This document shows, piece by piece, positions 17,149 to 26,500 of a DNA stretch of 64,000 nucleotides. The DNA is from Streptomyces avermitilis MA-4680 = NBRC 14893. GTDB lineage: Bacteria > Actinomycetota > Actinomycetes > Streptomycetales > Streptomycetaceae. Where the stretch lies: assembly GCF_000009765.2 (NCBI RefSeq), contig NC_003155.5:8742001-8806000 (forward strand), given 5' to 3'. How positions within the stretch are numbered: the stretch's first letter is position 1; every line of letters starts with the position of its first letter. A program made the position numbers and the translations under genes. The notes under the pieces were generated by a model. That model had not been told where the DNA came from. It saw only the letters and a program-made list of their open reading frames with translations, and searched no databases.

Positions 17149-18636
17149 TCACCCCTCGTCCTTCTCCACCGGCACCTTCTCCGTACGCGCGGGCACGAAC
17201 CCGTTGAGCCCGGCGGCGCCGCCGCCCGCCGTCCCGTTCTGGTTCATCGACGCCAGCAGCTGGCGGGCCAGACCCAGCCCCGTGCCGCCCATGGTGAGCG
17301 CCTTGGCGAACATGTCGCCCATGCCGTCGGCGCCGTTGAGCAGCACCATGTGCTCGACGTTGTTGAAGGCGCTCGCGCCCGCCTGGACTATCTCCGGCCA
17401 GTTCTCGGCGAGTTGCTGCGCGACCACCGCCTCCTGGTTCTCGGCGAGTGCGGCCGCCCGCGCCTTGATGGCCTCCGCCTCCGCGAGACCCTTCGCCCGG
17501 GTCGCCTCGGCCACCGCGAGCCCCTTCGCCTGCGCCGCGGCCGCCTCGGCCTCACCGGTGGCCCGGGTCGCCGTCGCGGAGGCGGCACCGCGCGCCTTCG
17601 TCGCCTCGGCCTCGGCGCTCGCCGCCGTCTTCACCCGGGTCGCCTCGGCCGCGGCCGCCAGCTCCGTCTCCTTGGCCTTGGCCTGCGCCGCGGAGATGCG
17701 CGCGTCGCGGTCGGCCTCGGCGCGGGCCCGGGTCTCGTACGCCTTCGCGTCGGCCGGCTTGCGGACGTCCGCCTGGAGCTGTTGCTCACGGCGGTGCGCC
17801 TCGAGTTCGGCGACCCGCGTCTCCTGGACGACGACGTCCTGGCGCGCGGCGGCGTCGGCGAGCGGACCGGCCTGCTTGGCCTTGGCGGCCGCCTTGTCAC
17901 GCTCGGCCTGGTACCCGGCTTGCAGGATCTCGCTGTCCCGGGTCGCCTCCGACATCCGGGACGCGGCCAACTGCTCGGCCTCGGTGGCGAGACGGTTCGC
18001 CTCCGCCTGCGCGATCCGCGCGTCCCGCTGCACGGCGGCCGCGTGCGGCATGGCCAGGTTCTTGATGTACCCGGTCGGGTCCTCGATCTCGTGGATCTGG
18101 AGCGAGTCGACGATCAGACCCAGCTTCTCCATCTCCGTACCGCACGCGGCACGCGTCTGCCCGGTGAGCTTCTCGCGGTCGCGGATCATGTCCTCGACCG
18201 TCAACCCGCCCACGATGGACCGCAGATGACCGGCGAACACGTTGTGCACCCGCTCCGCCATCAGCTTCTGCTGGTCGAGGAAGCGGCGGCCCGCGTTGGC
18301 GATCGACACGAAGTCGTCGCCCACCTTGAAGATGACCACGCCCCGCACCTTCAGCGGAATGCCCTGCGTGGTGACGCAGTCCACGGACAGCTCGGTCTCG
18401 TTGAGATCGAGCGACATCTTGCGGACCGCTTGCACGCCCGGCAGCACCAGCGTGCCGCGCCCCGTCACGATGCGGAAACCCATGCCTTCTTCAAGGCCTT
18501 CGGTCCGATGCTTCGAACCGGAGATGATCAGTGCTTCGTTGGGCTCCGCGACGCGCCACATGAGCTTGAAGACCACAACGATGAAGATCAGTGCGAGGAC
18601 TGCTGCCCCCGCCACGACGCCGACAATCATCGGCAT
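17149..18636 (-). CDS. Flotillin-family (SPFH/PHB) membrane-scaffold protein
   Basis: A 495-residue flotillin-like protein. One N-terminal transmembrane helix (about 3-22, IVGVVAGAAVLALIFIVVVF) is followed by an SPFH domain (about 25-200, with GRGTLVLPGVQAVRKMSLD). A long Ala/Glu/Arg-rich coiled coil then carries many AEATRAKG-type repeats (about 200-420), and the tail is Gly-rich. Flotillins organise membrane microdomains. ATG 18636 follows an AAAGGGGGCGT site; an upstream in-frame extension is hydrophilic and lacks one. The gene lies downstream of a small beta-barrel protein and an amidase on the same strand and ends at a strong hairpin. Confidence 0.92.
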   Translation of the reverse strand: MPMIVGVVAGAAVLALIFIVVVFKLMWRVAEPNEALIISGSKHRTEGLEEGMGFRIVTGRGTLVLPGVQAVRKMSLDLNETELSVDCVTTQGIPLKVRGVVIFKVGDDFVSIANAGRRFLDQQKLMAERVHNVFAGHLRSIVGGLTVEDMIRDREKLTGQTRAACGTEMEKLGLIVDSLQIHEIEDPTGYIKNLAMPHAAAVQRDARIAQAEANRLATEAEQLAASRMSEATRDSEILQAGYQAERDKAAAKAKQAGPLADAAARQDVVVQETRVAELEAHRREQQLQADVRKPADAKAYETRARAEADRDARISAAQAKAKETELAAAAEATRVKTAASAEAEATKARGAASATATRATGEAEAAAAQAKGLAVAEATRAKGLAEAEAIKARAAALAENQEAVVAQQLAENWPEIVQAGASAFNNVEHMVLLNGADGMGDMFAKALTMGGTGLGLARQLLASMNQNGTAGGGAAGLNGFVPARTEKVPVEKDEG

Positions 18637-18770
18637 ACGCCCCCTTTGGATGGTGCCCTGACGGCACCGAACGAACGGGAGTGTGCTCCTGTGCAAGGCC
18701 GAAATACAGACGCTGACGCGTCCTTGTCGCAATCTTGACGCGTACGGCTCTCACCTGGGGGACGGGCGGC

Positions 18771-18995
18771 TCAACTGTCGTACGCCGCAGCCACGTAGAC
18801 GGTCCGCGGCGGCAGGTACTCGATCACCATCACCACCGTGCCCGGCTCGATCCGGTCCTGCGCGGACGCCGGATACGCCAGGAAGTGTTCCGCGCCGCCG
18901 CGCACCCGGACGATCACCTCGCCGACGAGCCCGGGGCCGATCGTGCCGGTGACCCGCCCCATCAACCCGACCATCGACGCATCGTCCATGGTCAC
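18771..18995 (-). CDS. Small NfeD-like beta-barrel protein
   Basis: A 74-residue protein rich in beta-strand: LMGRVTGTIGPGLVGEVIVR, then AYPASAQDRIEPGTVVMV and PPRTVYVAAAYD. This is the OB-fold/SH3-like pattern of the soluble C-terminal domain of NfeD proteins, which are the usual neighbours of flotillins. Here it lacks the membrane helices of full-length NfeD. GTG 18995 overlaps the amidase stop (GTGA); an ATG two codons later (18989) is the alternative. The gap to the flotillin start is 134 nt. The assignment rests on fold pattern and context. Confidence 0.7.
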   Translation of the reverse strand: MTMDDASMVGLMGRVTGTIGPGLVGEVIVRVRGGAEHFLAYPASAQDRIEPGTVVMVIEYLPPRTVYVAAAYDS

Positions 18996-20497
18996 AGCGT
19001 ACGGCCCGAACTCCTCCGGGTCGCCGCCGAGTCGGCGTCCGTCGAGGCCGGAGGCCACTGTTCGTGCCATCGCCGGTCCGCCTCCAGCTGGGCGGCGAGC
19101 GAGACGAGCAGGGGTTCGCTGTGCGCCGGGCCCAGCAACTGGGCGCCCACGGGCAGGAGTCCGCCGTCTCGGCCGCCCTCGGCCGGGGAGGGGCCGCCGT
19201 CCACGAAACCGGCGGGGACGTTGACGCCCGGCCAGCCCAGCACGTTCCACGGCCAGGCGTAGGGGCAGGCGGCGATCATGGCGCGGTCGGTCCCGAAACC
19301 GTTCAGGTTCACCATCGAGCCGATGTGCGGCGGGGGAGCGGCGGTCGTCGGCGCGAGGAGTACGTCGTACACGTCGAAGAGCGCCCCGACCCGCCGGTGC
19401 AGCCTGGCCTCCGCCGCCCGTGCCAGGCGCAGGGGTGCTCCGCCGAGCAGTCGGCCGAGGCGGGCGGCGTCGCGGGTGCGCCGGTCGAGGAGGTCCGGAA
19501 ACGGCGCGTCGCGCACCCACTCCGCCAGGCCGGCCGTGGCCCGCGGGACGAACGTCAGTCCGATCCGGCCGTAGCGCGGCTCCGCCTCCTCGACCACGTG
19601 CCCGAGCGCCGCCAGCCGCTCCGCCAGCTCGAGGACCCGCGCCCGTACCCGGGGATCGAGCCGGGCGGGCAGCGCCGTGAACGGGGGCTTGAGCGAGAGG
19701 GCGATCCGCAGCCGGCCCGGCTCGCGCCCGACGGCCTCCAGGACGCCGGTGGCGGGCGGGCGGTGCAGGTCGCCCGCGTGGTTGCCGCTCGCCGCGTCCA
19801 GGAGCAGCGCCGCGTCGGCGACCGTACGGGCGAGCGTTCCGTTGACCGTGATGCCCTGGAAGGACTCGGGGCGCGGCCAGGTGGAGATCCGGCCGCGCTG
19901 CGGTTTGATGCCGACCAGATGCGTCCAGGAGGCCGGGATGCGGACGGAACCCGCACCGTCCGAGCCCAGGGCGGCCGGGACCAGGCCCGCGGCGACCGCG
20001 GCCGCCGAGCCGCCCGAGGAACCGCCCGGCGTGTGGTCCGGATGCCAGGGATTGCGGGTGGCGCCGAAAGCGGGCCCCTCGGTGAACGGCCACTGGCCCA
20101 GCTCGCAGGTGTTGGTCTTGCCGACGATCACCGCCCCGGCCGCCCGCAGCCGCCGTACCGCCTCACTGTCCTCGGCCCGCGGCGGGAACTCGCCCCGACA
20201 GCCGAACGCGGTCGGTTCGCCCGCCACGTCCATGTCGTCCTTCACCGCCACCGGCACCCCGAGCAGCGGCCGCCGCGCCCCCGCCGCCAGCTCCCGGTCC
20301 GCCGCCTGTGCCTCGGCGAGCGAGGCCTCGGCGCGCACCAGCCGGAACGCGTTCAGCGAGGGCTGCGTCGCCTCGATCCGGGCCAGCGTCCGCTCGACGA
20401 GCTCGCGCGAGGTCACCTCGCCGTCGGCCAGGGCCCGGGCGCACCGGGCGAGGCCCTCGGCACGCTCGGGAGGGGTGTCGGCGCGTTCGGCAGCCAT
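18992..20497 (-). CDS. Amidase-signature family hydrolase
   Basis: A 501-residue amidase-signature enzyme that hydrolyses a C-N amide bond with a Ser-cisSer-Lys triad. Lysine lies in GVPVAVKDDMDVAGEPT (about 85-101). The Gly/Ser-rich signature GGSSGGSAAAVAAGLVPAAL is followed by GSDGAGSVRIPAS, which holds the catalytic serine region. The full-length domain is present. ATG 20497 was chosen because GGAGGTGTCCCGC precedes it. The gene diverges from the LacI-family regulator and is the first of a likely amidase / NfeD-like / flotillin transcription unit. The substrate is unknown; a GatA role is unlikely because no gatB or gatC is nearby. Confidence 0.92.
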   Translation of the reverse strand: MAAERADTPPERAEGLARCARALADGEVTSRELVERTLARIEATQPSLNAFRLVRAEASLAEAQAADRELAAGARRPLLGVPVAVKDDMDVAGEPTAFGCRGEFPPRAEDSEAVRRLRAAGAVIVGKTNTCELGQWPFTEGPAFGATRNPWHPDHTPGGSSGGSAAAVAAGLVPAALGSDGAGSVRIPASWTHLVGIKPQRGRISTWPRPESFQGITVNGTLARTVADAALLLDAASGNHAGDLHRPPATGVLEAVGREPGRLRIALSLKPPFTALPARLDPRVRARVLELAERLAALGHVVEEAEPRYGRIGLTFVPRATAGLAEWVRDAPFPDLLDRRTRDAARLGRLLGGAPLRLARAAEARLHRRVGALFDVYDVLLAPTTAAPPPHIGSMVNLNGFGTDRAMIAACPYAWPWNVLGWPGVNVPAGFVDGGPSPAEGGRDGGLLPVGAQLLGPAHSEPLLVSLAAQLEADRRWHEQWPPASTDADSAATRRSSGRTL

Positions 20498-20625
20498 GCG
20501 GGACACCTCCGGGTGGACGACGTCTACCGAACGGTAACCGCCCGGCGCCCGACGCGGTACGGGATCTCGAACTTCCGCCCCGGAAACGGGTGTTCAGGGG
20601 TGCATCTGGCCGATGAATGTCGGGA

Positions 20626-20633
20626 AAGCGCTT
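20626..20633. promoter_or_regulatory. Candidate LacI/GalR-type operator upstream of its regulator gene
   Basis: AAGCGCTT is a perfect 8-bp palindrome with a central CpG, the hallmark of LacI/GalR operators, set in a wider GGAAAGCGCTTGTTCC. It lies 54 nt before the LacI-family start and also upstream of the divergent amidase. It could mediate autoregulation or control of both genes. Confidence 0.5.
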
Positions 20634-20686
20634 GTTCCGAGCGGAAGTTGCCCCGGTACGGAGCGCCGCCGCCGTCTTCTGCAAAG

Positions 20687-21733
20687 ATGCCGTACGTCAT
20701 GGTGCACATACCGAACGAGCCCGTCCCTTCGCCGTCCGCACCACGCTCCGTGCCGACGAGCGCCGATGTGGCACGCCTGGCGGGAGTCTCGCGCGCGACC
20801 GTCTCGTACGTGCTCAACAACACCAGCGCCGTCCGGATCAGCGAGCCCACGCGCCGCCGCGTCCACGAGGCCGCCAAGGAACTCGGGTACGTCCCGCACG
20901 CCGCGGCCCGCAGCCTGCGCGCCGGGCACAGCCGTATGGTCCTGATCCCGACGCCGAACGTGCCGGTCGGACCGCTCTACAACCAGTTCTTCAACGAACT
21001 GCAGTGGGCGCTCAGCCGACTTGAGTACACCGTGGTGCAGTACGGCGACCTGTCGCCGCACGGCGACGAGGCGGCCCGCGCCTGGGCCGAGCTGCGGCCG
21101 GTCGCCGTCCTCGTGCCCGGCGGCGGGCTCGGGCCCCAGGGCCTGGCCGTGCTCAAGCGCTCCGGCGCCCGCGCCGTCGTCACCCTCGGCGCCGAACGCG
21201 TCGAGGGCGCCCACGCGGTGCTGCTGGACCACGAGGGGGTCGGCCACAGCGCCGGCCGGCACCTGCTCGCCCGCGGCCGCCGCGCGGTAGGGGTCGTGGT
21301 ACCCGAGGAGCCCGGCTTGGAGATGTTCTCCAAGCCCCGGCTCGAAGGCGTCCGGCGGGCCCTCCAGGGCACCGGGGCCACCGTCACCGAACTGCCGCTC
21401 GCCTACGAGGAGGAGGCCGCGGCCCGCCTCGCCGCGCGCTGGCGCCCGCTGGGCCTGGACGCCGTCTTCGCGTACAACGACGAGTACGCGATGCTGCTCA
21501 TGCGCGCCCTCCAGGACGAGGGCATCGCCATTCCGCGGGAGACGGCCGTGATCGGCGCCGACGACCTGATGCTCGGCCGGCTGCTGCGGCCACGCCTGAG
21601 CACGGTCCACATCGAGCTGCCGTCGGGGCGCGACCTCGCGGAGCTGGTCGATCGCGCGGTACGCGATCCGGGCGTCGCACCCGAGGTGCACGAGGTGCTC
21701 GGCACGAGGGTCGTACAGCGGGAATCCAGCTGA
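20687..21733 (+). CDS. LacI-family transcriptional regulator
   Basis: A 348-residue LacI/GalR regulator. The N-terminal helix-turn-helix and hinge span about residues 22-75: SADVARLAGVSRATVSYVLN, then RRRVHEAAKELGYVPHAAARSLR. The periplasmic-binding-protein-like effector domain follows (VLDHEGVG-type and FAYNDEYAMLLMRALQDEG strands, then VIGADDLMLGRLLRPRLSTV). ATG 20687 or 20699 may be used. It diverges from the amidase operon across about 190 bp containing a palindromic AAGCGCTT. The effector cannot be inferred. Confidence 0.93.
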   Translation: MPYVMVHIPNEPVPSPSAPRSVPTSADVARLAGVSRATVSYVLNNTSAVRISEPTRRRVHEAAKELGYVPHAAARSLRAGHSRMVLIPTPNVPVGPLYNQFFNELQWALSRLEYTVVQYGDLSPHGDEAARAWAELRPVAVLVPGGGLGPQGLAVLKRSGARAVVTLGAERVEGAHAVLLDHEGVGHSAGRHLLARGRRAVGVVVPEEPGLEMFSKPRLEGVRRALQGTGATVTELPLAYEEEAAARLAARWRPLGLDAVFAYNDEYAMLLMRALQDEGIAIPRETAVIGADDLMLGRLLRPRLSTVHIELPSGRDLAELVDRAVRDPGVAPEVHEVLGTRVVQRESS

Positions 21734-21820
21734 ACGTCCGGGCCCGGCTCACGGGTCACGGGTCCCGGGGAACGCCCTCGGGCGATTCGGACCCGACTCC
21801 CCGACCGCTCCCCGGAGTTG

Positions 21821-21846
21821 CGCCTGCCCCGGGCCCGGGGCAGGCG
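21821..21846. terminator. 26-bp perfect palindrome between convergent genes
   Basis: The 13-base arm CGCCTGCCCCGGG at 21821-21833 is followed directly by its exact complement. It lies between the LacI-family gene (ends 21733) and the thioredoxin gene (ends 21919), so it is placed to act as a bidirectional terminator. Confidence 0.65.
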
Positions 21847-21918
21847 GCCCGTTCCTCATCACGGCATGCCGCGAACGCCGCACGCTCGACCGGGGCGATG
21901 CCTGATCCTGAGCGGGTG

Positions 21919-22308
<390 letters not shown>

Positions 22309-22436
22309 GGCGTGTTTCCCTCTTCCTGGTGTCGGGGGCTCGGGGCAAGCCGCTGTCCACAACGCCACCCTCCGGCGCCGTATTCCGCGCGCGTACCCGT
22401 GTGGCCAGCACGCACACCAGCTACCAGACTGACCCC

Positions 22437-23870
22437 ATGACGGAAACGGAATCCATCGCGTACGACGTCGTGGTGCTCGGGGCCGGTCCGGTGGGGGAGA
22501 ACGTCGCCGACCGCACCCGCGCGGCCGGCCTGTCCACCGCGGTCGTCGAGAGCGAGCTGGTCGGCGGCGAGTGCTCCTACTGGGCCTGCATGCCCAGCAA
22601 GGCCCTGCTGCGCCCGGTCATCGCCCGCGCCGACGCCCGCCGCGTGCCCGGCGTGAGCCACCTCGCGCAGGGCCACCTCGACACGGCAGCGGTCCTCGCC
22701 CACCGGGACTACGAGGTCTCGCACTGGAAGGACGACGGCCAGGTCGGCTGGCTCGACGGCATCGGGGCCGACCTGTACCGGGGGCACGGGCGCCTGTCCG
22801 GACCCCGCGAGGTGACGGTGACGGGCCCCGACGGTGATCGCCGGGTACTGACCGCCCGGCACGCGGTCGCGGTGTGCACCGGCAGCCGCGCCCTGCTGCC
22901 CGACCTGCCGGGCCTCGACCAGGTCGAACCGTGGACGAGCCGCGAGGCCACCAGCGCTCAGGCCGCCCCCGGCCGGCTGATCGTGGTCGGCGGCGGTGTG
23001 GTCGCCGTCGAGATGGCCACCGCCTGGCGGGCACTCGGCTCCGAGGTCACGGTCCTCGTCCGCGGGAAGGGTCTGTTGCCCCGTATGGAGCCGTTCGCCG
23101 GGGAACTGGTGGCGGAGGCGCTCAAGGAGGCGGGCGCCGACGTCCGCACCGGCACATCGGTGTCGGCGGTGACCCGCGAGGGCCCGACCGTGGTGGTGCT
23201 GACGGACACGGGCGACCGCATCGAGGCGGACGAGATCCTCTTCGCCACGGGCCGCGCCCCGCGCACCGACGATCTGGGCCTCGACACGGTGGGTCTGGAG
23301 CCCGGCTCGTGGCTGTCCGTCGACGACAGCCTCCGGGTGACGGGCAGCGACTGGCTGTACGCGGTCGGCGATGTGAACCACCGGGCGCTCCTCACCCACC
23401 AGGGCAAGTACCAGGCCCGGATCGCGGGCGCGGCCATCGCCGCCCGGGCCTCGGGCGTGCCCCTGCTGGAATCGGATCCCTGGGGCGCCCACGCCGCCAC
23501 CGCCGACCACGCGGCCGTCCCCCAGGTCGTCTTCACCGACCCGGAGGCGGCGGCCGTGGGTCTCTCCCTCGCCGAGGCGGAGCGGGCCGGGCACCACGTC
23601 CGCGCCGTCGACGTCGAGTTCTCCTCGGTCGCGGGCGCCGGTCTGTACGCCGACGGCTACCGCGGCCGGGCCCGCATGGTCGTCGACGTCAACCGCGAGA
23701 CCCTCCTCGGCGTGACCTTCGTCGGCCCTGGCGTGGGCGAACTGATCCACTCGGCGACGATCGCCGTCGCCGGCGAGGTGCCGATCGGCCGGCTGTGGCA
23801 TGCGGTGCCCTCGTATCCGACGATCAGCGAGGTATGGCTGCGGCTCCTGGAGGCCTACCGGGACGCCTAG
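22437..23870 (+). CDS. Class-I pyridine nucleotide-disulfide oxidoreductase-like flavoprotein
   Basis: A 477-residue FAD/NAD(P) enzyme of the dihydrolipoamide dehydrogenase / mercuric reductase fold. The FAD-binding GAGPVGENVA is near residue 16 and the CxxxxC redox disulfide lies in GGECSYWACMPSKAL. The NAD(P)-binding GGGVVAVEMATAW and the second FAD motif LYAVGDVN follow. The dimerisation domain ends HAVPSYPTISEVWLRLLEAY. In canonical enzymes this tail contains the catalytic His-Glu pair (HPTxxE). Here the histidine position is tyrosine, so the proton relay is altered and the true substrate may not be a disulfide. ATG 22437 was chosen by homology of the N-terminus. Confidence 0.9.
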   Translation: MTETESIAYDVVVLGAGPVGENVADRTRAAGLSTAVVESELVGGECSYWACMPSKALLRPVIARADARRVPGVSHLAQGHLDTAAVLAHRDYEVSHWKDDGQVGWLDGIGADLYRGHGRLSGPREVTVTGPDGDRRVLTARHAVAVCTGSRALLPDLPGLDQVEPWTSREATSAQAAPGRLIVVGGGVVAVEMATAWRALGSEVTVLVRGKGLLPRMEPFAGELVAEALKEAGADVRTGTSVSAVTREGPTVVVLTDTGDRIEADEILFATGRAPRTDDLGLDTVGLEPGSWLSVDDSLRVTGSDWLYAVGDVNHRALLTHQGKYQARIAGAAIAARASGVPLLESDPWGAHAATADHAAVPQVVFTDPEAAAVGLSLAEAERAGHHVRAVDVEFSSVAGAGLYADGYRGRARMVVDVNRETLLGVTFVGPGVGELIHSATIAVAGEVPIGRLWHAVPSYPTISEVWLRLLEAYRDA

Positions 23871-24186
23871 GGCCTGTCGTCGGACGCGTCGGTGTCTTGG
23901 ACCGGCAGGACGCGTCGGTCTGTTGGGCCGGCCCGGTCCGCGACGTCGCGGCGACATCAGCCGCGGCGTCCGGGGCGGCCCCTCGCCGCGTTGGCGCACG
24001 ACCGGAGTACGGCCCGGTACGCGGGTCGTACTCCGGCTCGCGACGCACCGCCCCGGAGACCGCGGCCTGACCCTGCCCGAGCCGGAACTCACCATGGGGC
24101 AGGCCCTTTGGACACGGCAGCGCGGGCACCGCGTCGGGCGCCCGCGATTCTGAGCCGACCGGCGTTCTCGGTCGGGCGGCGCGCAC
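23871..24186. other. Convergent intergenic region with hairpin and imperfect repeat
   Basis: No convincing gene is present. Two imperfect copies of a 26-bp unit start at 23882 and 23908. A 10-bp perfect inverted repeat, CCGGAGTACG (24002-24011) with its complement at 24027-24036, could terminate transcription from both sides. Confidence 0.6.
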
Positions 24187-24861
24187 TCAGTCGGGCAGCG
24201 CGAACCCCAGTGCCGCCGCCGCCCGTTCCGGCGTCGGCTGGCTCCACCGCAGTGCCATCGCCTCGTTCGACGACAGCGACCGCAGCTCCGCCCGGTCGAG
24301 ATAGAGCATGCCGTCGAGGTGGTCCGTCTCGTGCTGGACGATGCGGGCGGGCCAGCCGGTGAACTCCTCGTCCACGGCGCGACCGTGCTCGTCCAGCGCG
24401 GTCAGCCGCACCCGGGCGGGCCGGGCCACCACAGCCTGCCAGCCCGGCACGCTGAGGCAGCCCTCGAAGAACGCGGCCCGGTCGCTGCCGACGGCCTCGT
24501 ACGACGGGTTGACCAGCACCCGGAAGGGCTGCGGCACCCGCCCCCGCACCGCCCCCACCTCCTCCGGCACCGGCGCCGGGTCCTCGATGACCGCGATCCG
24601 CAGCCCCACCCCCACCTGGGGCGCCGCGAGGCCGACGCCCGGCGCCGCGTGCATGGTCAGGCGCAGGGCCTCGACGAAGCGGGCGAGGAGCCCGGGTCCG
24701 AGCTGCCCGTCGTAGGGCTCGGCGCCGCGGCGCAGCACCGGGTCGCCGGCCGCGACGATCGGCAACGGGCCGCCGGTGGCGAGGAGTTCCTCGACACGGT
24801 CGGCGAGCGGGCGGGAGGCGGAGCGGGTGTCGGGGACCGTGCGGTCACTTTCGGATGCCAT
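24187..24861 (-). CDS. def: Peptide deformylase
   Basis: A 224-residue metalloenzyme that removes the formyl group from nascent protein N-termini. All three signatures are present: GVGLAAPQVG (motif I, about 77-86), EGCLSVPG (motif II, metal Cys) and QHETDHLDG (motif III, two metal His and the catalytic Glu). The sequence reads continuously and is of normal length for the actinobacterial long form. Streptomyces usually carries several def copies, so this need not be the essential one. It stands alone and converges on the flavoprotein gene. Confidence 0.96.
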   Translation of the reverse strand: MASESDRTVPDTRSASRPLADRVEELLATGGPLPIVAAGDPVLRRGAEPYDGQLGPGLLARFVEALRLTMHAAPGVGLAAPQVGVGLRIAVIEDPAPVPEEVGAVRGRVPQPFRVLVNPSYEAVGSDRAAFFEGCLSVPGWQAVVARPARVRLTALDEHGRAVDEEFTGWPARIVQHETDHLDGMLYLDRAELRSLSSNEAMALRWSQPTPERAAAALGFALPD

Positions 24862-25056
24862 CGCGTCAGCATGCCAGGCAGATCGAGCGGCACGAGGCCC
24901 GTCCCCGCGGCCATGTGGCCCAGGTCACGTACATCCGCGGGAACTCACCCGCACTCCGCCCCGACTACTGAAGCGCCACGGCCCTCCCGGGTCCCGTGCC
25001 CCGAGGTTGTCCCACGTCCCCATTCCCCATTCCCCGTCCCCCGGAGAAGCCCGCCG

Positions 25057-26469
25057 ATGACCACCGCTCCCTCCGCCCCAGACGCTCCCTCGACCACGAC
25101 GGACGAGCCCCCGCAGTCCGGTACGCCCGGGCCCGCCAGATGGGCCCCGCTGCGCCCCCTGGTCCTGCGCCTGCACTTCTACGCCGGCCTGCTCGTGGCC
25201 CCGTTCCTGCTGGTCGCCGCGCTGACCGGATTCCTCTACGCGGCTTCCTACCAGGCCGAGAAGATCGTGTACGCGCATGAGCTGACCGTCCCCGTCGGCG
25301 ACACCGAGCTGCCGATCTCCCAGCAGGTCGCCGCCGCCCGCAAGGCCCACCCCGAGGGCACACTCACGGCCGTGCGCCCCTCCCCGGAGGCGGACGCGAC
25401 GACCAGGGTGCTGCTGTCCGGCGTCAAGGGCGTCGACGAGGGCCACACCCTCGCCGTCTTCGTCGACCCGTACACCGGCAAGGTGCGGGGCTCGCTGGAA
25501 CAGTACGGATCGACCGGCGCGCTGCCCCTGCGCACCTGGATCGACGAGTTCCACCGCGATCTCCAGCTGGGTGAGAACGGGCGCCTGTACAGCGAACTCG
25601 CCGCGAGCTGGCTGTGGGTGATCGCGGGCGGCGGCCTCGTGCTGTGGTTCGGGCGTCGGCGCGCGCAGCGCAAGGTGCGCGGGACGAGCGGGCGCCGCCG
25701 CACCCTGGGCCTGCACGGCACGGTCGGCGTCTGGGCCGCGGCCGGCTTCTTCTTCCTCTCGGCCACCGGCCTGACCTGGTCCACCTACGCCGGCGCCAAC
25801 ATCGACGAACTGCGCACCTCGCTCGGCCAGGCCACCCCGTCGGTGTCGGCGGCGGCGGCCGGCGAGCACGCGGGCCACGACGCCGCGGCGGGAACCGGCG
25901 GTACCGAGCACGGCGTGGGCCTCGACAAGATCCTCGCCGCCGCCCGTGCCAAGGGGCTCGGCGATCCCGTCGAGATCGTCCCGCCCGCCGACGCGTCGTC
26001 CACGTACGTGGTGAAGCAGGTCCAGCGCAGCTGGCCCGAGAAGCAGGACTCGGTGGCCGTGGACCCGGCGACCGGCGAGGTCACCGACACGCTCCGGTTC
26101 GCCGACTATCCGCTGCTCGCCAAGCTGACCCGCTGGGGCATCGACGCCCACACCGGCGTCCTGTTCGGGCTCGTCAACCAGATCGCGTTGATGGCCCTCG
26201 CCCTGTCCCTGGTCCTGCTGATCGTCTGGGGCTACCGCATGTGGTGGCAGCGCGGCCGGGCCTCCGCCTTCGGCCGGCCGATCCCGCGCGGCGCCTGGCA
26301 GCAGGTCCCTCCGCAGATCCTCGTACCGTGCATGGCGGTGATAGCCGTCCTCGGCTACTTCGTGCCGCTGCTCGGCATCCCGCTGGCGGTGTTCATCGCC
26401 GTGGACGTCGTCCTCGGCGAGATCGCCCACCGGCGTGGGCAGCGCACTTACGGAAGGCAGGTAGCGTAG
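25057..26469 (+). CDS. PepSY-domain membrane protein (PepSY_TM family)
   Basis: A 470-residue membrane protein. The first helix carries RLHFYAGLLVAPFLLVAALT (about 40-60), typical of PepSY_TM proteins. An extracytoplasmic PepSY domain follows (AHPEGTLTAVRPSPEADATT, VFVDPYTGKVRG), then a helix pair (WLWVIAGGGLVLWF; LHGTVGVWAAAGFFF), a second PepSY-like segment (VAVDPATGEVTDTL) and C-terminal helices. The family is linked with iron-siderophore reduction and envelope roles, though substrate data are sparse. ATG 25057 follows GGAGAAG. A BlaI-type regulator starts 31 nt downstream. Confidence 0.9.
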   Translation: MTTAPSAPDAPSTTTDEPPQSGTPGPARWAPLRPLVLRLHFYAGLLVAPFLLVAALTGFLYAASYQAEKIVYAHELTVPVGDTELPISQQVAAARKAHPEGTLTAVRPSPEADATTRVLLSGVKGVDEGHTLAVFVDPYTGKVRGSLEQYGSTGALPLRTWIDEFHRDLQLGENGRLYSELAASWLWVIAGGGLVLWFGRRRAQRKVRGTSGRRRTLGLHGTVGVWAAAGFFFLSATGLTWSTYAGANIDELRTSLGQATPSVSAAAAGEHAGHDAAAGTGGTEHGVGLDKILAAARAKGLGDPVEIVPPADASSTYVVKQVQRSWPEKQDSVAVDPATGEVTDTLRFADYPLLAKLTRWGIDAHTGVLFGLVNQIALMALALSLVLLIVWGYRMWWQRGRASAFGRPIPRGAWQQVPPQILVPCMAVIAVLGYFVPLLGIPLAVFIAVDVVLGEIAHRRGQRTYGRQVA

Positions 26470-26500
26470 CCGGACACGCGGATGCCGGAGGGAGTCGGAC

